A stretch of DNA of 64,000 bases from Dioscorea cayenensis subsp. rotundata (GCF_009730915.1 NC_052481.1:13654146-13718145), one strand, 5' to 3'; shown: positions 1 through 11,844, counted from the stretch's first letter. The notes: generated from the letters alone by a model not told the origin. Numbers and translations are program-made.

Positions 1-2882
1 ATTAAGAAATCAGAAATAACAGGTCCCTGCAGTTAGGCATAAGGTACAGATACTATTCTAATTCATGCACTTGCTTTAATCTTTTCCCTTGCAAAAACAA
101 GGAATCAGATGTAAAAATGCTTCAATAGAATATCCAACGAGCACTTTAGAACATTAGAACTCTGATATTTTCTGTAATGCTTTGCATATTGCTAGAATCA
201 GATACCTCTTTAAAAGATTCACACCTTTTGTTTTGATGTTAAGTATGCTTCAATCATATAATGACTAATGACTGCTGAACTCATATTAGTCTCAAGAGCT
301 AAATCAGAAAAGCTGTCCAGACAACATATGATGAAGTAGGTACGTAATTTCTTCAAGTCACATAATTAAGCCTGTAACCATCCAAAGCAATCCCAAAAAG
401 AGAACATTTCAGTTGGGACAACGATGGCAAAAAAAGCCAGCTCAAAATGGTCAATTGCTAGAAATTTTGTGAAGCTTAACATGCGAGAAAGATGATTTAC
501 ATCGAATGGATGGACCATTTTGTTTTTTGAAATTAGACGTTTTCCACCATCTAGCTGCATTTTAAAACTAAATCAGAGCATGGCTCACACAACATTTATG
601 TCAATAACAGAGTAAAGGTTCATTTTTAACTGCACCAAGGAGTTAAGATTCAAACCAAGCAAAGAACAAAATGAAAATTGAGTGAGCAAACTCTTAAAAA
701 AAGCTCACCAAAATAGTAATGGGATATTGGCAATAAAGATCACCTCCTGATCTTTTTATGCCCATATGAATGTATAAAGTTTCTGAATAAATGAAAAAAA
801 ATGACATAATCTTACTCCACAGATGTTCTGAAAAGGGAACAATAACGATTGAATGACTTCTTATGAGAACCAATATTTAAAAAATAAAAAATAAAAAAAA
901 TAAAAAAACCCCTAGAACAAGGAGAGCTATTTACAGAATAAGCATAGCTATATTGAATACACTGAATGCTAGAGTTGGAGCATTGTCATACAAAAAACAG
1001 ACTTGAGCAGAACTCTTCAAGGCTAACCCATGAACAAAAATAGAGTATTTCTCAAGGGCTATGGCCCGGAAAATTTTACCTTTAGGGGTGATTTAGTTCA
1101 TGTGATCTTTAAAGGATTGCTAGGAATTTGCACGCGATATGTTACATTCTCACCTTTGGCTCATACAAAATGCTAAAATGGGTGGGAAAGTGGTAAACCC
1201 ATAGGTGTGGAATTCACATAAATTATGATAATTTAATTCCATGCATAAAGCTAAGGGATGCAGGATTACTATTACCTGAGAATATTTAGACAAAAATATT
1301 TCCAAACTTACCCTTGTATAATTGATAAAATGTCAAAGAGTGGATAAAGAATCAAGGAGTAGAGGAGGTATGTTCATTGCCACCAACAATCCATCCCTCT
1401 CTTTCTCCTTCCTTACTCTTAGGTACTTCTATTCCTCTAACTACAATTTATACTATTTGTATAGTTAGATTAGGTTTTCTAATTGAAATATCTTGTACAA
1501 GAATTTTGCAAAAAAATAAAATTAAATTAAAATAAAAAATCAACTTTTTGATAAAATTTTAGATATTAAGATGGCAATATGCCTTTTTGTTTGTTTTTGT
1601 AAAAAGTCTAGATGAGACTAAAGATAAAAACAAATTTGTTCATATACTATTAGGTAAAAAATTTAATAAATTTATTACATATTAAATTACATATGATGAA
1701 GATTTGATTCAATTAAACTTAATAAATAAATAGATATTGATCATATCTTAAAACAAATAGATTTTAATCAAAATCCAAATTTAACAAATATTGTTTAAGT
1801 ATATTACTTATAATTATAAAAGAATGCACATATGTATACCAAGCTTTACAAAGTTTTTTTATAGGATTATTGTGTAGTGTAGACCAACGTTAAAACAAAA
1901 TAAAATAAAGTTAAGAGGTATTTAAATTAAATAATATAAAAATTAAAAATTAAAAAAATAATAATAAGATCAAGGTATTTTGATAATTGAATCCCTTAAG
2001 TATACCTCTAGAGAACATCTTATTGAAACAAACATGTCAATGTTACATTCTTAGCAACTTTTACAAGTGAATCAAACATATCATTTCAAAATGCTATGAA
2101 AAATGATTCCCATGTTTTACTTTGCTAGGAATGTTATTCTAGGATGGAATCATACATTATATTATATTTAAATGGATATATAATATACTCTACTAGGATT
2201 ATATATCCTAAACAAAGGAAACAAGATTTACTGGGAAAGAACACAAACCTTGTCGAGGAAATTAACAACATGAATGGCTGCAATAATGTTCTAAGAGGAA
2301 ATCAAAATTGGTCAATTCTATGCAATGATATGGGCTGCTGCAGCAATGAGCTGGAAAGACACCAAGATTTATAAAGTGTGGTTTAACATTCACAACCATT
2401 TCTAAATCAATTAACCATATCACATTGTCAACAACTTCAAAATGCAACAGCTGAAAGCATGCTGATGCTTCTCTATTTGTTATTGCAAATTCACTTCCAT
2501 CAAAGTATATTAAATGCTTACTATATGTTGGAAAAACCTAATCCCAATAAACTGGTATATCACTGCCCGCACGGGCTGCTCTCAAGAGCCCACAATTATC
2601 ACAGAGCAAGACAATTAAAAAGTTCATGCCTTGCGCACAATGCCCTCAAAAATATTCTGGTATCTAAGCTACAATTCTTCAATAAGAACTATAAGGTGAA
2701 GAGGTGATGAGGTCAGTTGTAGTTTAGGCCAAACTATAAGAACTATCACATGACATGTTAGAAGAACCTACAATAACAATGTCAGGGAACAAAGATATGT
2801 TCCTAGAAAGAAAGATGAGCATGAAAAGGCCTTCATAGAGCATCTAGTATCTTGGGATGGCATGAACCATCAGATTCTGGGA
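1..2882. other. AT-rich non-coding stretch without a supported gene
   Basis: No continuous coding signal, RNA gene or complete transposon was recognised here. The stretch is AT-rich with many short poly-A and poly-T runs. Segments near 1085-1180 and 2060-2150 carry wording typical of miniature DNA transposon ends (runs resembling GGTGATTTAGTTCATG and its inverse), but I could not define paired ends. If the non-coding exon at 3896-3985 is real, this region could be the first intron of that minus-strand gene, but no downstream exon was recognised. Confidence 0.4.
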
Positions 2883-3501
2883 TGATTTCGCTCTAGTACA
2901 GAAGCAAAATATTGTGTTTCAGTGATACACCCTCTAAGCTCCTTTGGTTACATCGGTTACATCAAGATATGGGCGTTACCTTCTCCTATGCAGCTCCTCT
3001 TCATTATGATAACCAAAATGCAAAGAAATTGCTCATAATGATGTCTTTCATGAACATACCAAACACATTGAGAATAATTGTCATCTAGCGTGGCATCACG
3101 TACTACTAGGCACTATCCAACTTCTTATTTCTTCACAGTATCAAATGACAGATATATTCACCAAATCACATCAGCCTCATCGATTTCAAAATCCGTTTTA
3201 CAAACTCAAGCTGGCAAATTCTTTACCACCTTGAGTTTGATAAGAATGTTAACATATGTCAAAGCTTATAACACATGTCAAAGATGTGAGTTGTATGTCA
3301 ATGCTTCAAACACACATGTCAAAGATGTGGATTGTAATACTCATACGTCAAATATATGGGCTGTAATTTCCCTTATAAATAGCTCCTTTGCGTAAAACTC
3401 ACAACATATAGCAAATACAGATTTTTTTTCTCTATCACCATTCTATTTTTCTTTCAAATTCAGTTTATTTCTTCATTTTCAATATATTTTTCATTTCTAC
3501 A
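2883..3501 (+). mobile_element. 3' remnant of a Ty1/copia retrotransposon (RNase H end plus LTR)
   Basis: Reading the plus strand across frameshifts gives the conserved end of a copia RNase H domain: an STEAKY motif near 2893, a DMGVTF-like stretch, a YDNQ motif that carries a catalytic aspartate, then FHEHTKHIE and TDIFTK near 3040-3160. A GAGTTTGATAAGAATGTTA junction follows, as at the end of many copia coding regions, and then a putative LTR. Several frame changes and stops make it inactive. Everything upstream of RNase H is missing. Seen: the motifs and LTR-like end. Known: their order in copia elements. Inferred: 5' truncation. Confidence 0.75.
3247..3501 (+). repeat. Putative 3' LTR of the copia remnant
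   Basis: The segment starts TGTTAACATATG and ends TTTCTACA, so it has the TG...CA limits of an LTR. It directly follows the RNase H remnant. It contains a TATA-like CCTTATAAATAGC near 3371 and repeated ACACATGTCAAAGATGTG-type words near 3272 and 3311. No partner LTR is visible, so the outer limits are inferred. Confidence 0.6.
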
Positions 3502-3895
3502 GGGAGTGAATACAAATGCAATCATAATTCTATAATTCAAACTTCAAAGTTAAGATTATAAACAAGAGCACAAGCAATTTGATTTTAAGAAGGAAAAAAA
3601 AAACCCTAACTTGAACATTGAAATCTTAAACTCCAACCTGGTATTTACTATATAATCGGAAAGCACATATTTCACTAAAACTTGAGAGATTTAGACTAAC
3701 AAAACCAAACCATCTATGAACTCCCCCATCCTATTCTTCATAGAAACACATAAACAGGAACCTAAAATCCAAATAAATCAACAAAATAACAAGTCATAGA
3801 CATGCACACAGAGGTTCAAATGGAAAGGGGCCTTTCATTTCTAGTGAAAAACACAAATCAAACTCCATGAATCCGGAGGAATAGCAGAGTCATAC

Positions 3896-3985
3896 CTGCG
3901 AGAGAGCTCTGCGGATTGGCTCCAGGCTTAAGCGGCCTTCTGAAGGTGAGGAGGTTTAAGTAACATTGCCAGTTCGGGGATATTT
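3896..3985 (-). other. Possible non-coding first exon of a divergent gene
   Basis: On the minus strand a GC-richer island of about 90 bases ends in CGCAG followed by GTATGACT, a good splice donor, with the exon boundary at 3896. The island holds a short upstream ORF starting MLLKPPHL that stops after 12 codons, so it looks like a 5' untranslated exon. No protein-coding exon further left was recognised, so the gene cannot be named. It would be transcribed away from the PRP17 gene. Confidence 0.3.
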
Positions 3986-4432
3986 ACATATAACACCCCT
4001 TATTTTCCTTTTATTATGCATAATTCAAAATAATAAATAGCATTTAGTTTTTTCCTTGCAAATTAAGCACTCTTCAAAAAAAAAAAAAAATAATTATCGA
4101 ACGATATTAAAGTATAATTTTTAATTTAAACAGAAATGAACATTGAATTGTTTTTTTTTTTTAAAAAAATATAAACTTCTTTATTTTTCCCATATTTGAT
4201 ATTTCTAGATGAAATTTTTAATTAAATTGTGTAATGCATGTGTAATTTATGCTTTTCATCGGTTATTATTAAAAATTTTCAATTCATCCAATAAAAAATC
4301 GCCACGTCAACAAGAATTGCTGCATCCTGTGTTCGATTAGATTGCCGGAAACACTCCTCCACTTAAAAACTAGGGTTTTCTCTTCTCTCCTCCGTCTTCC
4401 CCTTCTTCTCTTCATCGATCTCTCCGGCCGCC
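3986..4432. promoter_or_regulatory. PRP17 upstream region, possibly a shared bidirectional promoter
   Basis: About 450 bases separate the possible minus-strand exon from the PRP17 start codon. The left part is AT-rich. The right part (about 4330-4432) is a CT-rich leader. A telo-box word TAGGGTTT lies at 4371-4378; this motif is common in promoters of plant housekeeping and ribosome-related genes. No clear TATA box was seen. Bidirectional use is inferred only from the layout. Confidence 0.35.
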
Positions 4433-7400
4433 ATGGATCTCCTCCGCAACTACGCCGACAAGAGCGACGACGACGACATTGGGAACGACGCCGGATCCCC
4501 GGTGAACCAGCCGGAGAAACCCGCCACCGGAGAAGAACCGGAACCAGAACTAGAACCAGAGGACGAGGATGACTCCTTGTCTCCCCCACGAATCTCTCTA
4601 CCATCCAAATCGTCAGCTCCTCGTGTTGACGACACGGCCCTCGCACTCTCTGTCGCGGGCGCCGCCCGTGCGCTCAGCGGCCCTCTCGATCCCACCCAGC
4701 GGGCCGTCTCCTTCAATCCTACCTATGACCAGCTCTGGGCTCCTATACATGGTCCTGCCCACCCCTACGCCAAGGACGGCGTCGCCCAGGGCATGCGCAA
4801 CCACAAGCTTGGCTTCGTCGAGGATGCGTCCATCCAACCTTTCCTCTTTGATGAGCAGTACAACACCTTCCACAACTTCGGCTACGCCTCTGACCCCTCT
4901 GGCCTCTCCTTCGTCGGTGATCTCCAATCCCTCTCCACCAACAACGCCCTTTCCGTCTACAATATCCCTCAGCAAGAGCAAAAGCGCCGCCGCCTCCAGA
5001 TGAAGTCCGGTGATGAGGAATCTAAATCCGATCTTGGCCCCGAGGCCGAGAACCCTGCGTCCGAGCAATGGCTTCTGAAGAACAAGAAGAGCCCTTGGTC
5101 CGGGAAGAAGGAGGAGCTTCCCACCGAGCTCACTGAAGAGCAGAAGAAGTATGCTGAGGAGTATGCCGAGAAGAAGGCTGAGAAGGAGCGCGGCGGAGAA
5201 GGACGAGACCGCGCAGAGCATGCCGACAAGAGCACGTTCCATGGGAAGGAAGAACATGATTACCAGGGGAGATCCTGGATTGCACCCCCTAAGGACGCCA
5301 AGCCTGCCAATGAGCATTGCTACATCCCCAAACGCTGGATACACACATGGAGTGGCCACACCAAGGGCGTCTCCGCTATCCGCTTCTTTCCCAAGCACGG
5401 CCACCTGCTCCTCTCGGCTGGTATGGATTCCAAGGTCAAGATTTGGGACGTTTTCAATTCAGGCAAGTGTATGCGTACCTACATGGGCCATTCGAAGGCG
5501 GTGCGCGACATCTCCTTCTCCAATGATGGTACGAAATTCTTGAGCGCGGGGTATGATAAGCACATCAAGTACTGGGATACCGAAACCGGGAAGGTGATCT
5601 CCACATTCTCCACTGGGAAAATTCCTTATGTTGTGAAGCTCAATCCGGATGAAGATAAACAGAACATTCTCTTGGCTGGTATGAGTGACAAGAAGATTGT
5701 GCAGTGGGATATGAAGTCCGGGGAGATAACTCAAGAATATGACCAGCATTTGGGAGCTGTGAATACAATCACTTTTGTTGATAATAACAGGAGGTTTGTC
5801 ACTTCGAGCGATGATAAATCCCTTCGAGTTTGGGAGTTTGGGATTCCTGTGGTTATAAAGTATATCAGTGAGCCTCATATGCATTCCATGCCTTCAATAT
5901 CTCTTCATCCTAATTCCAATTGGTTGGCTGCTCAGAGTTTGGACAATCAGATTCTGATATATAGTACCAAGGAGAGGTTCCAGTTGAACAAGAAGAAGAG
6001 GTTCTCAGGGCACATTGTAGCTGGATATGCTTGTCAAGTGAACTTCTCTCCCGATGGGAGGTTTGTAATGTCAGGAGATGGGGAGGGTAAGTGTTGGTTC
6101 TGGGATTGGAAAAGTTGCAAGGTTTTCAGGACTTTGAAGTGTCATGAAGGAGTGTGCATCGGGGTTGAGTGGCATCCATTGGAGCAGAGCAAGGTTGCCA
6201 CTTGTGGATGGGATGGCATGATCAAATACTGGTATGCTGTTCCTTGCTGCCTTTCATTTTTATTCATATGCCCTTCTTATGATACACCTTTTTTTTTTGG
6301 GTATTTTGAAGTTGATTTTGTGGATTTCTAGTTAATCAGTTCTTGTGTTTGTAGAATTGTACTCTGGTTTTCATGTTATTTTGCTGAGGTGTTTATGTTG
6401 CTTCCATTTGTAGTTTGTAGTAGCTTTTTTTTTATCATTGATTAAGCTACTACTATTTTTGAGGTATACTTGAAATTGTTAGGACAATTATGAAGCAATT
6501 TTATTCTTGCAAATAAAGGAAAATGATTTGTATCTTTGTAGTGACAAATTCTACAATTTGCCAAGTTCTAACTAACTGGTAAGGCGGTGGGATTTGATGC
6601 CAAAAATTAACTAATGCTCTATCCTTAAAAGTTAAGCTATTAAGTGAGTGACATTACATTTCTCTTTAGTCAGCATCGACTAATGATTTATCTTATATGT
6701 TTAATAGATTTTCAGTCAATTGGCAACCTGAAAGTTAACTGCATGTAGGCGCTTTCAATAGCTTTTCAATCAATTGGCAACCTGAAAGTTAAATGCATGT
6801 GGGCCTTTTCAATAGTTTTTAATCAATTGGCAACCTGAAAGTTAACTACATGTAGGCCCTTGACACCTGGCCTGGCGGTTAGGTTTGTGTCTGTCCTTTT
6901 CTAAGCAACCTCTTAGATGAACAAGGAAATGGATTTCAGATACAAGTCTTGCCAAGGTTCACAAGATGCTTAGTTTGTGGTCGAATTAATTGCAGTAAAC
7001 TCGCAACCACAACTTTTATTGAAGTTGCTAACAATAGTACCCATTATTAGAATCTTTTACCTTCATGCTTTGGCAGGTAACAAAGTTATCTGCATGTAAA
7101 CCTTTAAATTCACTCTCATGGTGAGGTTTGATTTGATTTTACCAATTTCCGAGGAACCTCTCAGATCAACAAGATCAAGAATTTTATATCTATGCGACTA
7201 TGTTAAGGTGCTCAATTTATCTAGTTGATAATGCCATGGCATTTATGGCAGTGACCTAGCAATCACATTACTTTTTGTCAAAGTTGCTAACATTAGTATT
7301 AGTTATTAGAAACTTAAATCTTCTCAAATGGATATATGTAGTTTGTATATATCTCCATGCTTAAATAGTTTCATAACTATAAATTTTCACAAATGAGCAT

Positions 7401-7508
7401 AACACTAGAAAAGCAATCTGAAATTTATTTCATCTTGCCTCATCTAGTTTTGTATATCATGGATGGCTTTTTTAACTCTGAATGTTTTATCTGATTCGCA
7501 GGGATTAG
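4433..7508 (+). CDS. PRP17: Pre-mRNA-processing factor 17 (PRP17/CDC40), WD40 spliceosome protein
   Basis: This encodes a nuclear splicing factor of the PRP17/CDC40 family, needed around the second step of pre-mRNA splicing. The model is 4433-6231 joined to 7502-7508, giving 601 residues. The N-terminus is acidic (DDDD near residue 14, E/D-rich 38-52). A K/E-rich segment lies at about 232-262. WD40 repeats run from about residue 303 to the end, with GH starts near 306 and 351 and WD ends such as KIWD and KYWD. Exon 1 ends in TACTG before GTATGC. The second exon supplies only G, GAT and TAG, restoring the family's usual KYWD ending. If the intron is retained, the frame runs on for 31 further codons to 6331. 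The start has an ATGG context after a CT-rich leader. Family identity is clear; transcript structure is inferred. Confidence 0.93.
6716..6860 (+). repeat. Three tandem copies of a 53-54 bp repeat in the PRP17 intron
   Basis: Copies start at 6716, 6770 and 6823, each beginning TCAATTGGCAACCTGAAAG and continuing through a GCATGT or ACATGT word to an AATAG word. Copies differ by only a few bases. The array lies inside the 1270-base terminal intron of the PRP17 gene. Confidence 0.85.
6861..7320 (+). repeat. Old, diverged direct duplication of about 200 bp in the PRP17 intron
   Basis: The segments 6861-7060 and about 7115-7310 share an ordered set of words: a GGTTAGGTTTG/GGTGAGGTTTG start, AACCTCTTAGATGAACAAG versus AACCTCTCAGATCAACAAG, then GAAGTTGCTAACAATAGTA versus AAAGTTGCTAACATTAGTA, each followed by TTATTAGAA. 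Divergence is high, so exact limits are uncertain. Confidence 0.55.
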
Positions 7509-8485
7509 CGCAATGGTTACTCAAGGCTCCAGATATGCAACAAAGGTCATTTGATTGCCCAAATGGAGTTGACTCCCCCGAGTCAGGGGATGTTTTCAAT
7601 GAACAAAATCATGATAATGTGTATCAATTGGAAATTTTCTTGACTTCAACCAATATTTCTTGGCTATGACAACTGCATCCTTTGAGGACCCAAAAGATAA
7701 AAGCACAAGTTGGCTGTGACTGAGGGCTGCTAGGGCGATGACATTCAGCTTGTGCAAAAGGACATAATATATTAATATCTGTAAACTTTGTATTTCTATC
7801 TTATTTGTTATGTCAAGAAAATCATCTTACAGTTTCAGATCTCCAAGGAGGTGATGTGCCAATGTTTGCGGTTGTCTGTTGTTGATCCAAACTAGTTTTC
7901 CAATGATAGTTGAGATTATACTGCATTACTTCTTATATATTTGCTTTTGAGTTGGAAAAGGCTTCTCACTTGCCCTAGCCTTGTGGCCCATGAGCTGAGG
8001 GTTTTTTTTTTGGTGATATTTTCCTTGTTGGGAACTTGGGAAGGTGCTTCCATGTTTTCTTTGTATAACAATTTCCTTTTACCTGTAAAACATGAACAAG
8101 TATAACATAATTCTTTAAAAAAAAAATAATGGATGGCACAAAGGTTTGTTTTTGAAAAAATAATGTCTATGTCCTTTGGGTTTGTGTTTTTATCATGTTG
8201 CTTCTGAAGCTTTCCAAGATTTGGATCTTGCATGTGATGGTATATGTGATTTGTGACAAAACGAATCAATTCTGGCTATTGATACTTGCATAGTTCTGTT
8301 TTATAATCTTTAATATTTTTTTATATGTACTTATTATTTTTTTTATCTGTATTGGTGGCATAACACAGTGGTCTGTAACCTTAAATCACGGTTTTTATTT
8401 AACATTTTCTGAAGTGCCTACAAATCTGACATGTGGAAAAGGATTGTCTGTCCAATCCAAATAAATATTTTGCCACATCAAATAG
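7509..8485 (+). other. PRP17 3' untranslated region and downstream flank
   Basis: After the seven-base coding part of the last exon, a non-coding stretch follows with no domain signal. The 3' UTR probably covers several hundred bases; no canonical AATAAA signal clearly decides the end. The right edge is fixed by the target-site copy of the Mutator-like element (8477-8485). Confidence 0.5.
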
Positions 8486-8800
8486 GGGCATTTTTTTTTT
8501 AAAATATTAAAAAAAAAATATTTACTAAATTACATAAGTTTGAGATTATTTACCAAAATACGTAAGTTGGTGAAAAACGGTAAAATTTTCTCTGTTTTCA
8601 GTTAAAAAAATGAAAACAGGAGAAACTCTCCCGTTTTCAAAATTTTATAATTTTTTTTCAAAATTTTTCCTATTTTTTTATTTAAAAAAAATCAAACGGT
8701 TGTTTTCTTTTGTATTATCAGGCTTTCTCTGTATTTTTAAAAAAGCAAAAAGCCTTTTGAGGTTTGCATTATTAGGCTTTCTCTGCAAAAAAAGTGTTCC
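8486..8800 (+). repeat. Left terminal inverted repeat of the MULE
   Basis: Begins GGGCATTTTTTTTTT and matches the reverse complement of 11398-11835 in order: ACTAAATTACATAAGTTTG, GGTGAAAAACGGTAAAA, AACTCTCCCGTTTTCAAAA, and two copies of GGCTTTCTCTG near 8719 and 8775. Confidence 0.75.
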
Positions 8801-8825
8801 CTCTCGTACGAGGATCCACCAGGTC

Positions 8826-10177
8826 CTAATCTATCCATAAAAATAATATGGTATTAGTAGTATACCAGTCATAATATTCTACCGACATTGCGTTATTCTT
8901 GGCAGGAACATGGAGGCTGAGGCAAAGTGACGCTCTATCTCTCCAATATCCAATCCATCTTCTGTGCATCAATGCCCAATCTGTGTCAATTCTGCCATGA
9001 AGATCATGATCATGGGTCGGTCCAATGCAAACTAGATCGAGAGGAACACCTTGGGCGAAGCTAAATTGTCTTGTCACTCGATCTGTTTGGTGCCACTCAA
9101 CAACTTCGAAGCAAATCAATGATGTAAACGCAGTCCATAAATGTCCGGGAAAATGTCATGTGGCACTTGTGCGATTATCTCGTTCGAATCACAAGGCCGC
9201 CATATAAACTGTTCAAAATTATTTACCAAATAATCAACGATTATTAATACCTAAAATATGTGTATGAATTATTAGTTTTTTTTAACAACATTACCTGTTG
9301 CATCTCCAACCGATCTAGTAACTGCCTATATATCTTCACATTGTGCTTGTTGCTGCGGCTATCATCATCCACTTCAATATGCGCCCACCTAAAAAATGAG
9401 AATGAATTATAATTTCAATGGATTATAATTAAGTGTAAAATGAATCATCAATTTAATTTGCTCTCACCTTCGAGCTAGAGGAAAGGATATGATAGTACGG
9501 GTTCGAGAGGATATACTTAAAATCCTGTACCATGCCCATGATTGAAGTAATATCATAGATCTACTGATATTTTTCATATCCTTATTGGATGCACGACATT
9601 AAGACCTGTACAAGGTTGCTAGACATCCTGAACCCCAACTGTATCTTCCTACTTCTGTAAAATCCCTCAGAAGTGGTAACCACTTTAGATGAACCCTGTT
9701 CTGAGACATATCTTGCATGAGGACACAACCGATAAGCCTTAGGATATAGGCACGTGCATAACATTCTATCTGTCGTTGACCTGCATCGTATGGCAACATG
9801 CTAAATGTTTCCTCAAGCCACGTTAGAGTTATACTCTGACTTGTCCTTTGCTCTATCGGTGGGACCACTCTGAGTAACTCTGCACAGACAGCACTTCCTA
9901 AGCCGGAAGTCTGCCCGATGACATCGTGGTCGTTAATGGGTAAGCCAAGTAATAGGGCCACATCTTCCAACGTGATTATTGTCTCACCACAGTTAAGGTG
10001 GAATATATGTGTTTCAGTTCGCCATCTCTCCACTAATGCGCTCACAAGAGTGGGCATCAATTCGGAAATTACGAATTTGAGCCGTATGATAGAACCTGGC
10101 TTCTCTTAAAAGGCCTATGATTTCTGGAGAAGGCTCTACGATAGACACATGTCTACACCTAAGAACCCGATCAGGCT
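8826..10177 (-). pseudogene. Plant mobile domain protein (MAIL1-like, PF10536 type), broken
   Basis: Read on the minus strand, the product starts near 10177 with QPDRVLRCRHV and continues with LLREARFYH. After a frameshift it gives SALVERWRTETHIFHL, then the hallmark GETIITLEDVALLLGLPI (about 10060-9920), then LTWLEETF, YARAYILRLIGC, VGRYSWGSGCLATLYR. Further left come DDDSRSNKHNVKIYRQLLD, then ICFEVVEWHQTDRVTRQF and VEYYDWY. This order covers nearly the whole plant-mobile-domain family, whose members occur both as host genes and as cargo of Mutator and LTR elements. Frame changes and stops near 10060, 9600 and 9100 break it. Family call is strong; function in the element is unknown. Confidence 0.8.
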
Positions 10178-10319
10178 GTAGAAAGTTATAAATTAATCAA
10201 TTTCACATTAAATGGAAAAATAAAATAGGTTGACTTCAAAAAACTATAAGACACGAAAAAATCATAAATCCGAACATATGTCATCGAAAAATTAAATATG
10301 ATTAAAGAGTAAACCATAA

Positions 10320-11130
10320 ACATTGGTGTGTTATTTATGTAATACATCATCTATCTAACCTAATAATATAATTATTAATACGATTAATAATTATGAAATA
10401 ATACAATTATTAATATAAACTAATGACTTAATATAATTTTTAATAAAAAATTAACCTAATAATATACTAGGTTATCTAAATAAACATGCTTCACCATAAT
10501 ATAACAATTATTAATACAATAAAAAATCAACCTAATAATATACTTGGTTATCTAAAATAATGACTTAATACAATTATTAATAAAAAAATAGCCTAATAAT
10601 ATATTAGGTTATCTCAAATAAACATGCTTCAAGGTTAATATAACAATTATTAATACAATTATTAATTATAACATAATAAAATTATTCATAAAACCTAATG
10701 ACATAATACGATTATTAATAATAAAAAAATTACCCTAAAAATATAGTGGGTTATTTAATTAAACATGATTGAGGTGCTAATAAGATAATTATTAATACGA
10801 TTAATAATTATGATATAATACAATCATTAATATAATATAATGACTTAATACAATTATTAATAAAAAAAATAACCAAATAACATACTAGGCTATCTAAGTA
10901 AACATTCTTCAAGGTTAATATAACAATTATTAATACAATAATTAATTATGACATAATACAATTATTAATAAAAAAATTGCCCTAAAAATATAGTGTGTTA
11001 TCTAATTAAACATGCTTCGGCGGCTAATAAGATAATTATTAATGCGATTAATAATTATGATATAAAAAAATTATTATGTGAAACTAATGTCTTAATATAA
11101 TTATTAATAAATAAATAATTTCAACGTTAT
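10320..11130 (+). repeat. Degenerate AT-rich tandem array inside the MULE
   Basis: Words such as ACAATTATTAATACAATTATT, CCTAATAATATACTAGGTTATCT and AAACATGCTTCA recur five or more times at irregular intervals of roughly 120-180 bases. The array is nearly all A/T with short GC-containing landmarks. No coding frame is open across it. It may be subterminal or spacer sequence of the element. Confidence 0.65.
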
Positions 11131-11397
11131 CTAAGTATACAAAAATATTACCTTTTCTGACAAAATGGATGAAATGTGATCACTCTGTAATCTTAAGAAC
11201 GTCATCGAAAATTATAAACAGAAATCTCGTACATGTGTAAGTATAAAACACCCGAACAATTAGAACTTGAAATAAGATTAAAATGGGAGAAAATGAGAAT
11301 GGGGGGAGATAGTATGAAGTGGGAAGTGAGTATTATATAAGAAATAATAATAATAAAATAATTTAACGGATAAATTAATATCAGTTAGTAAAGTGGC

Positions 11398-11835
11398 TTC
11401 TTTTTTGCTTTTTTTAAAAATGCAGAGAAAGTCTGATAATACAAACGGTTGGTTGTTTAGCTTTTTCTTTTTTTAAAAAAATGCAGAGAAAGCCTAATAA
11501 TGCAAACCTCAAAAAGGCTTTTTGCTTTTTTTAAATGCAGAGAAAGCCTGATAATGCAAAAAGAAAAACAACCATTTGATTTTTTAAAATAAAAAAATGG
11601 AAAAACGGGAGTTCATCTCCCTTTTTCATTTTTTTTTATTAAAACAATTATAAAATTTTGAAAACGGGAGAAACTCTCCCGTTTTTTATATTTTTAAAAT
11701 AAAAAAAATAAAAAAAAACTAAAAACAAGTAAAGTTTTACCGTTTTCCACCAACTTGCATATTTTGGTAAATAATCCCAAACATGCGTAATTTAGTAAAT
11801 TTTTTTTCTTTTTATAATATTAAAAAAAAAAACCC
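11398..11835 (-). repeat. Right terminal inverted repeat of the MULE
   Basis: Inverted partner of 8486-8800. It is longer because the inner part is expanded: the word GCAGAGAAAG followed by TCTGATAAT or CCTAATAAT appears three times between about 11420 and 11560, against two in the left repeat. The outer end is AAAACCC at 11835, next to the target copy TTCAAATAA. Confidence 0.72.
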
Positions 11836-11844
11836 TTCAAATAA

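Larger units (their letters stand above)
8486..11835 (-). mobile_element. Mutator-like element (MULE) with long terminal inverted repeats and a plant-mobile-domain gene
   Basis: Two long segments are inverted copies of each other, about 8486-8800 and about 11398-11835. Both carry GAAACTCTCCCGTTTT or its complement, a TTATTTACCAAAATA word and GGCTTTCTCTG or its complement. Outside them lie ATCAAATAG (8477-8485) and TTCAAATAA (11836-11844), a 9-base target duplication with 7 matches, as expected for Mutator-type elements. The interior holds a broken minus-strand plant-mobile-domain gene and an AT-rich repeat array. No MuDR-type transposase was recognised, so mobility would depend on another element. 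It lies between the PRP17 3' flank and the copia/CACTA complex. Confidence 0.8.

Noticed and set aside
366-560. Open frame of 64 codons on the minus strand
   Set aside because: No recognisable family, and borders look like chance splice-like sites in AT-rich sequence.
4284-5404. Several long open frames on other frames of the PRP17 exon
   Set aside because: They are shadows of the GC-rich PRP17 coding exon; only the WD40 frame has family motifs.
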